A stretch of 64,000 nucleotides of DNA from the NCBI RefSeq assembly GCF_000759535.1, contig NZ_CP009455.1, positions 3,224,001 through 3,288,000 of the forward strand. The letters run 5' to 3'. This stretch comes from Pseudomonas cremoricolorata (GTDB taxonomy: Bacteria > Pseudomonadota > Gammaproteobacteria > Pseudomonadales > Pseudomonadaceae). A program made the position numbers and the translations under genes. Numbering within the stretch: the stretch's first letter is position 1; every line of letters starts with the position of its first letter. Below are positions 59,396-64,000 of the stretch, in pieces. The notes under the pieces were generated by a model. The model searched no databases, was not told the origin of the DNA, and saw only the letters and a program-made list of their open reading frames with translations.

Positions 59396-61237
59396 ATGAG
59401 CGGCCAAGACACCCTCAATCAGCTCGACCAGACCGTTGCTGCGTTCAATGAGCTGGCGCTTTCGCCAGAGGCAAAGATGGTCACTTTGCCGAGCGGATCG
59501 CAAAAGCCAACCAACGCCAAGATCATCGCTGACCTGGCCACGCAGATGGCTGGGGCGCAGATCTACACCACCGTAGCGCTGGGCCTCCAGGCCACGCGGG
59601 CGGATGGATATTTCAGCGTGGTGTCGGCATCGGACGCTGACTACATCGACCTGTACCGGAACAACAATGGCAGCGCTGCTCTCGTCGATACCTACCCAAA
59701 TTCCAAGGCGGTGAAGGCGGTGAAGCAGCAAGTCGACTCAGCGACTGCCGCCATCGGCCAAATCGCAGAGGTTGTTCAAGACCCGTCATCTATCCCAATT
59801 GCTGATGACGAAGCAGCGATAGTGGCTGTCGATCAAGAAGGGGGAGAGTTTCTTTCCATTACGGCAAAGCGTACGCGGACTCCGGCGCTGGATGCGGTCA
59901 GTCACGCAGTCGAGTCGGGGATTTATGACGCTGAAGGTGGCGCGGTTCTTCACGCCGGCGCTGAAGAAATTTCCATTGGTCCGCTGACGATCGGCCTGAC
60001 TTCGCTGCCTGGAATCTATGTCGTCGACGCCGAAGGGAGCATTCTTCAGGATCTGACCTATCCGGGGGAAGCTCCAGTATCTCAAGCAACGCCAGGATTT
60101 CCTCTGGCTGATGGTGCGTATTTCGCTCCGAAGTTGGTGACTGCTGCAGGATCGCCATTGCATATCAATGTCCCAAGCCTGATATCAAATCGTGATCTCG
60201 CAGCTGGGTTGGTGGCCTCAATCTGGAGCACCACCACAGCCGCTTCGACGACGTCCAATTCGGATCTGGTTATCCAATGTTCTGATTATGGAGCAGCTGC
60301 AAGGCTCAAGCTGCGCGACCCCATGAACGGGACATACGAGCACTTGCTGGATCTTCAGATGATTGATTTGCCAGTGGCTTCAAGTGCTGGAAAAGTGCCC
60401 AATGTGCTGCTGATCGGCGACAGTATCAGTAATCGACAGGGCGCCCAGATCATGAAGGCTGCCATCCAGCGCAATGGCCGGGACTCGAACTGGATAGGCA
60501 CCATAGGCGGGTCAGGGGTCGAAAACCAGGCCTACAACGAGTCTGGTCCCCTTGGCGAAGCCCGTGAAGCTTACGAGACTGCCAACTTCACCTACGCCTC
60601 CATTACCGAAATAACAATTCCAGTGCCCGCTGGCGGGGAATCCGAGTATTTGGCTCTCTCAAAAATAGAAAGACGCAACCGGAATCCCTTCATCCGTCCA
60701 GCAACATCGAACGACGACCCTGCCATTGTGCGCAATGGCTATGTTCTTGACTTCGCTTTTTACCAGTCCAGGTTCAACCTTCAACCGCCTGATGTGATTG
60801 TCTACGGTCTTGGCATGAACGACTTTGGCAAGTTGTCCGGAACCAGCGCAATCCAGAACTATGTGAATGACAATGAGGGGTTGATGTTTGCCCGCATGAG
60901 AGCTGCCTGGCCAAACGCAAAAATCATTCGCTTTCTACCAGGCCTGCCCTATCAAACTGTTCGTAACGCAGACTGGACGAACAAGTACATCCCGCTGATC
61001 CGATCAATCATGGCGCTTCACAAGGGACTGGCTAACCCCAATACCGTCATCGTGCCTTCATGGGCTTTCTCAGATCCAGAAGTCGGCTACCAAACCGCAG
61101 CAGGCACTGTAGATCCAGTAACCGGATTCGCTGTTGTCCAGCTTTCTGACTACACACATCCTGGCCAAGCCAACCGACAGAGACTCTTTAACAGCATCGC
61201 CCCTTACATCAGCGCGTCAAACTTGGGATTAATTTAA
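59396..61237 (+). CDS. tail fibre with SGNH/GDSL esterase domain
   Basis: The 613-aa product has an N-terminal fibre-attachment part (about 1-150), a beta-rich middle and a C-terminal SGNH hydrolase domain. Block I is LLIGDSIS with Ser343. GLGMND has Asn475, and DYTHPG has Asp585 and His588. The full catalytic set is present. It probably deacylates host surface sugars such as O-antigen. Confidence 0.82.
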   Translation: MSGQDTLNQLDQTVAAFNELALSPEAKMVTLPSGSQKPTNAKIIADLATQMAGAQIYTTVALGLQATRADGYFSVVSASDADYIDLYRNNNGSAALVDTYPNSKAVKAVKQQVDSATAAIGQIAEVVQDPSSIPIADDEAAIVAVDQEGGEFLSITAKRTRTPALDAVSHAVESGIYDAEGGAVLHAGAEEISIGPLTIGLTSLPGIYVVDAEGSILQDLTYPGEAPVSQATPGFPLADGAYFAPKLVTAAGSPLHINVPSLISNRDLAAGLVASIWSTTTAASTTSNSDLVIQCSDYGAAARLKLRDPMNGTYEHLLDLQMIDLPVASSAGKVPNVLLIGDSISNRQGAQIMKAAIQRNGRDSNWIGTIGGSGVENQAYNESGPLGEAREAYETANFTYASITEITIPVPAGGESEYLALSKIERRNRNPFIRPATSNDDPAIVRNGYVLDFAFYQSRFNLQPPDVIVYGLGMNDFGKLSGTSAIQNYVNDNEGLMFARMRAAWPNAKIIRFLPGLPYQTVRNADWTNKYIPLIRSIMALHKGLANPNTVIVPSWAFSDPEVGYQTAAGTVDPVTGFAVVQLSDYTHPGQANRQRLFNSIAPYISASNLGLI

Positions 61238-61247
61238 GGAAAATCGC

Positions 61248-61988
61248 ATGGGCATCAAGTTGGTTTCACCGGGCGCACTGGCGCCTTGGTACACGAAGGT
61301 AATTCCACCAGTATCCCGGGGCCTTGAGGGTTGGTTCTGCTTCGACACTTCTCTGGATCGAATCGGCTACAACCGTGCTTCTGGCAAGGCCAATGCGAGG
61401 CTGGTGGGGGTTCCATCAGTATTCAGCACGCATGCCAGGTTCAAGGGTGGGGTCAACTTCCTTGAAACGGCTATCGCGGAAACTGAAGAATTCACGGTGA
61501 TCGTAGTCGGCAAGTCAGCCGGGCCTCTCGGTGGTACAGGTACCGCCACGGCGGTACCTTACGTGGGCAACTATGCAGGGGCATCGCCTGGATTGGCGGG
61601 CGGATTGCAGCTCTACCACATCAGCGACACGACGCTCACTGGGCAGGCGAACCGTCTCAATTCAACGGGTGATGGTTCGACCAGCGCGCAATCGCAAATC
61701 TCGGATGTGGCCGCTAACTGGGGGATTCGTTGTCTTCGATCTTCGGGGTCAGGGGGCAACCAGACCTGGAACCTGACCACAGGCGTGAGGGGTAATCAGC
61801 AACTGGCCACGAAGCGACTCCTTGCCTCAGTCCCTTTGCGGATCGGCGGCACCTATGCCTCGACATTCGGCGGAGAGTCGGACGTAAGTCACGTGGCGGT
61901 ATATTCCGTGGCACTGAGCGACGATGAGATCACGGTCGTTGCTGCCGCCATGCGTAAAAGGATGGCGCGGCTTGGCGTGATCGTCTAA
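61248..61988 (+). CDS. LamG-like tail fibre protein, 246 aa
   Basis: MGIKLVSPGALAPWYTKVIP begins a beta-rich protein with a jelly-roll pattern (ETEEFTVIVVGKSAG, SDVSHVAVYSVALSDDEITV). It is probably a sugar-binding fibre tip or accessory protein that follows the esterase fibre. Confidence 0.6.
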   Translation: MGIKLVSPGALAPWYTKVIPPVSRGLEGWFCFDTSLDRIGYNRASGKANARLVGVPSVFSTHARFKGGVNFLETAIAETEEFTVIVVGKSAGPLGGTGTATAVPYVGNYAGASPGLAGGLQLYHISDTTLTGQANRLNSTGDGSTSAQSQISDVAANWGIRCLRSSGSGGNQTWNLTTGVRGNQQLATKRLLASVPLRIGGTYASTFGGESDVSHVAVYSVALSDDEITVVAAAMRKRMARLGVIV

Positions 61989-62015
61989 GTCGACGCTGAA
62001 CGCGCAAGTTCCCGG

Positions 62016-62075
62016 CCGCCTCGAGCGGTTTTTTTGTGCCTGCAATCCGAATAGCCCGCCCAGCGCGGGCTTTTT
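62016..62075 (+). terminator. tandem terminators after the fibre genes
   Basis: CCGC, CTCGA, GCGG with seven T residues (62017-62035), and AGCCCGC, CCA, GCGGGCT with five T (62053-62075). Confidence 0.7.
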
Positions 62076-62092
62076 CACGCCTGGAGAAACCC

Positions 62093-62632
62093 ATGCCACG
62101 AATCTCTGCTGCCGACGCCGGCGGCATCAACGTGCTCGCTTTCCTCGACATGCTCGCCTGGTCGGAAGGCACCTCAACCATCAAGGCCAGCGACGACGGC
62201 TACAACGTCCTGGTGGGCGGCACGCTGTTCACCGACTACAGCCAGCACCCGCGCGTGCTGGTACCGCTGCCGCGCTACGGCATCAAGTCGACGGCTGCCG
62301 GTCGCTACCAGTTCCTGGCCCCCACCTGGGATGCCATCGTCAAGAACTACGGTTTCAAGGGCCGCTTCATCCCAGAAGCCCAAGACCTGGCCGCGATCAA
62401 GCTGCTGACCGAATGTGGCGCGCTGCCGCTGATCAAGGCCGGGCGGATCAGTGACGCGATCGCCAGGGCTGCGCCGATCTGGGCCAGCCTGCCTGGCGCC
62501 GGATACGGCCAGCGCGAGCACAAGCTGGCGGCGCTGCTGGGGATCTACGAAAGCGAGCGTGCCGCCGATGCCAAGCCGGCTGGTGACCTTCTGTCGATGT
62601 ACGCCGCGTGCGGTGGCGAGGCCGTAGCGTGA
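62093..62632 (+). CDS. endolysin, lambda R-type transglycosylase (GH104)
   Basis: The 179-aa product aligns in order with lambda R: FLDMLAWSEGTS with catalytic Glu25, YNVLVGGTLFTDYSQHPR, KSTAAGRYQFLAPTWDAI and APIWASLPGAGYGQREHK. It cuts glycan strands by transglycosylation. No signal sequence is seen, so it needs a holin. Confidence 0.9.
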   Translation: MPRISAADAGGINVLAFLDMLAWSEGTSTIKASDDGYNVLVGGTLFTDYSQHPRVLVPLPRYGIKSTAAGRYQFLAPTWDAIVKNYGFKGRFIPEAQDLAAIKLLTECGALPLIKAGRISDAIARAAPIWASLPGAGYGQREHKLAALLGIYESERAADAKPAGDLLSMYAACGGEAVA

Positions 62633-63162
62633 TCGGCGCGCCGCTGATTCCAAGGGCTGTTCCTGCCTGGGTCTGGTGGCTGGCCGTCCTGCTGCTGGTC
62701 GCCGGCGGGCAGCAATACCGGCTGGTGCTGGCGCAGCGTGACGCCGGCGCGGCGCGTGCCGACTTGGCCGACTACCGACTGCTGGTTGCCGAGCGCGATC
62801 AGCACGCCGCGGCCCAGGCCAGAACAGAAGAGCAGCGCCGCCAGCAGGTGGCTGATCGGGAGGGTGAGAATGCACGTCAGAAACTGGAGGCGGTTGCCGG
62901 CCGCGCCGCTACTGCTGAGTCTGCTGCTGACGGCCTGCGCGGGGAAATCGCCCGACTGCGCGCCGGGCGAAGCGCAACCTGCGGTGCCATCGCTGCCCAG
63001 CAGCGCCAGGCAGAAACCTCTGCCGTCGTGGTGCTCGGGGGACTGCTTGAAGAAGCTGACCGAATGGCGGGAAGCCTCGCGGCAGCGCTTGAGCGAAGCC
63101 GAGTAGCAGGCATGGCCTGTGAACGTGTGATCGATGGAATTCGGCCTGCCGCTGAGCGGTAA
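62629..63162 (+). CDS. Rz-like inner-membrane spanin
   Basis: A GTG start at 62629 overlaps the endolysin stop. One membrane helix (AWVWWLAVLLLVAGGQQY) and a long coiled coil (RTEEQRRQQVADREGENARQ) fit an i-spanin. It links the inner to the outer membrane with Rz1 at lysis. Confidence 0.8.
   Translation: MIGAPLIPRAVPAWVWWLAVLLLVAGGQQYRLVLAQRDAGAARADLADYRLLVAERDQHAAAQARTEEQRRQQVADREGENARQKLEAVAGRAATAESAADGLRGEIARLRAGRSATCGAIAAQQRQAETSAVVVLGGLLEEADRMAGSLAAALERSRVAGMACERVIDGIRPAAER
62870..63106 (+). CDS. Rz1-like outer-membrane spanin lipoprotein, nested in Rz
   Basis: In the +1 frame inside Rz, GGAGG precedes MHVRNWRRLPAAPLLLSLLL and lipobox TAC (Cys23). A Pro/Ser-rich middle follows. The 78-aa protein is the o-spanin partner; nested order is typical of Rz/Rz1. 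Confidence 0.8.
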   Translation: MHVRNWRRLPAAPLLLSLLLTACAGKSPDCAPGEAQPAVPSLPSSARQKPLPSWCSGDCLKKLTEWREASRQRLSEAE

Positions 63163-63190
63163 TTGTCGGGTGGCCGAAATACTGGCTAGG

Positions 63191-63212
63191 ATACTGTTCG
63201 CATATACAGTAT
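63191..63212. promoter_or_regulatory. LexA box near the promoter of the last genes
   Basis: CTGTTCGCATATACAG (63194-63209) fits CTG-N10-CAG; ATACTGT and ACAGTAT arms extend it. It overlaps the end of a candidate promoter, TTGTCG (63163) and TAGGAT (63187-63192). Confidence 0.65.
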
Positions 63213-63222
63213 TTGGTGCCCT

Positions 63223-63519
63223 ATGTATTTCTTTGTCGTGCGCCGTCGCTCTCACGGCGCGGCACTGTCCTCTGAGCAATTGCGCCAGCAAACCCCCATT
63301 CGCGCTGACGTCCACATCGGAGAGCATCAGAGCGAACTGCTGGGCCGCGTGTCGACACAGGCCTGGGTCTTCAGTCCAGCGCCTGGCGCCGACGTGATAC
63401 CTCGGCTGCACGATGCGAAGATCACCGGCATGGCCCAGCAGGGCATGAACATCAGCGGCGTTGAGGAAATCGACGGGGTGCTGTACGCCCAGTCGTGGTG
63501 GTGCAGGGTGGACTCATGA
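63223..63519 (+). CDS. LexA-controlled protein of unknown function, 98 aa
   Basis: MYFFVVRRRSHGAALSSEQL and NISGVEEIDGVLYAQSWWCR. The LexA box lies 14 nt upstream of the start. It overlaps the next gene by 4 nt. No family recognised. Confidence 0.6.
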   Translation: MYFFVVRRRSHGAALSSEQLRQQTPIRADVHIGEHQSELLGRVSTQAWVFSPAPGADVIPRLHDAKITGMAQQGMNISGVEEIDGVLYAQSWWCRVDS

Positions 63520-63863
63520 ACCGAATCCCTACGGCGTGGATGCACGAACTGGATGACGAAGGTGCCTTCCTGATCGACCCTGAGGGCCGCGAAGCAGTGC
63601 TCAGCGAAATGGCGCTTGCGGCGCACCGGGCCGGCCGCATCGATGCCTGCGTTCTTGCCGACATGCTGGAGCTGGCAGAGGCGGGCAGGCTATGGGCGAT
63701 GGAGGACTTGGAAACAGTTTTTCCGATGCCTGCTGGTGCTGAGCAACAAGACGGGTGGGGTGTACCGCTTTCCAGGACGGAGCGCGGCGAGCCTGTACGA
63801 GTCTCGGGCGGGTGGCGAGACTTGGATATTCCAGTGGTGGGCAATGTCTTCGACATAGGGTGA
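63516..63863 (+). CDS. LexA-operon protein of unknown function, 115 aa
   Basis: MNRIPTAWMHELDDEGAFLI continues as an acidic helical protein (LADMLELAEAGRLWAMEDLE). It is coupled to the preceding gene and should share its SOS control. Confidence 0.6.
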   Translation: MNRIPTAWMHELDDEGAFLIDPEGREAVLSEMALAAHRAGRIDACVLADMLELAEAGRLWAMEDLETVFPMPAGAEQQDGWGVPLSRTERGEPVRVSGGWRDLDIPVVGNVFDIG

Positions 63864-63988
63864 TCGCTCTTTGTCACGCTCGCTATGCGCACAATCCAGA
63901 ATACCGAGTCCGGCACCTGGCCGAATGCGACGACTTCGAAGTCTGGGGTGTGGTCAGGTATAGCGTGAGGGATCATGCGAAGGATTAA
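63860..63988 (+). CDS. small protein of unknown function, 42 aa
   Basis: A GTG start (63860) overlaps the preceding stop as GTGA. The product runs VIALCHARYAHNPEYRVRHL to VRDHAKD. It is short, and no ribosome-binding site is clear; coupling is the only support. Confidence 0.4.
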   Translation: MIALCHARYAHNPEYRVRHLAECDDFEVWGVVRYSVRDHAKD

Positions 63989-64000
63989 GGCGCTGGGACA

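Noticed and set aside
1..64000. CRISPR array or insertion sequence
   Set aside because: No regularly spaced repeats with unique spacers and no transposase-like gene were seen.

Overview
The window reads as the chromosome of a Pseudomonas of the putida group. The calls that point there are NhaR, TerC, a PuuB-like oxidase, a DUF1654 protein, SohB and several GC-rich Pseudomonas-type conserved proteins. A lambdoid prophage is integrated next to tRNA-Cys. Positions 1 to about 18266 are host DNA. Positions 18267 to 64000 are prophage, which runs off the right edge, so attR is not visible. All assignments come from reading the sequence and recalling protein families; no database search was possible.

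Host part. The left end holds nhaR (partial), a TerC-family membrane protein, a small membrane protein, a lipoprotein of C39-peptidase shape without catalytic residues, a PuuB-like FAD oxidase, two identical tRNA-Val(GAC) genes each with its own promoter and terminator, a SPOR lipoprotein, a small HD hydrolase of the alarmone-hydrolase type, a DUF1654 protein and a NUDIX hydrolase. From 6592 to 14990 lies a catabolic locus: a GntR/FCD regulator, a carboxymuconolactone decarboxylase-like protein, two paralogous flavin reductases, an aldehyde dehydrogenase, an alpha/beta hydrolase, an AA_synth (DUF1185) protein, a luciferase-like (LLM) flavin monooxygenase and an NCS1 permease. Three promoters in it carry the same 12-bp operator-like motif. 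The gene set parallels flavin-dependent ring-opening pathways (Rut for uracil, Tgn for trigonelline), so an uncharacterised N-heterocycle degradation route is the best inference. A chemoreceptor, sohB and tRNA-Cys follow.

Prophage part. The layout is lambda-like. Integrase and a small HTH protein sit next to tRNA-Cys. A long leftward early operon of small genes follows; it includes NinX, a PD-(D/E)XK-like protein, a methyltransferase remnant, SSB, Gp157 and a Rad52/Erf-like annealing protein. The immunity region has OL (30221-30257), a CI-type S24 repressor, OR (32048-32117) and Cro. Two unknown genes lie downstream of cI, in the position of lambda rexAB. The rightward early operon has ribbon-helix-helix proteins, a Rha/KilAC antirepressor, O- and P-like replication genes with iterons inside O, NinB, NinG and a Q-position protein followed by a promoter and terminator. 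The late region runs from holin-like proteins through terminase, portal, head and tail genes to a fibre with an SGNH esterase, a lambda-R-type endolysin and Rz/Rz1. The tail assembly chaperone has a -1 frameshift extension, and a superinfection-immunity moron precedes the tape measure. A LexA-box-controlled gene group ends the window.

The observations most worth following are the catabolic locus and its shared operator, the rex-position gene pair, the Imm/SHOCT moron, the LexA-controlled late genes, a recurring 36-bp palindrome, and two leader hairpins that covary.
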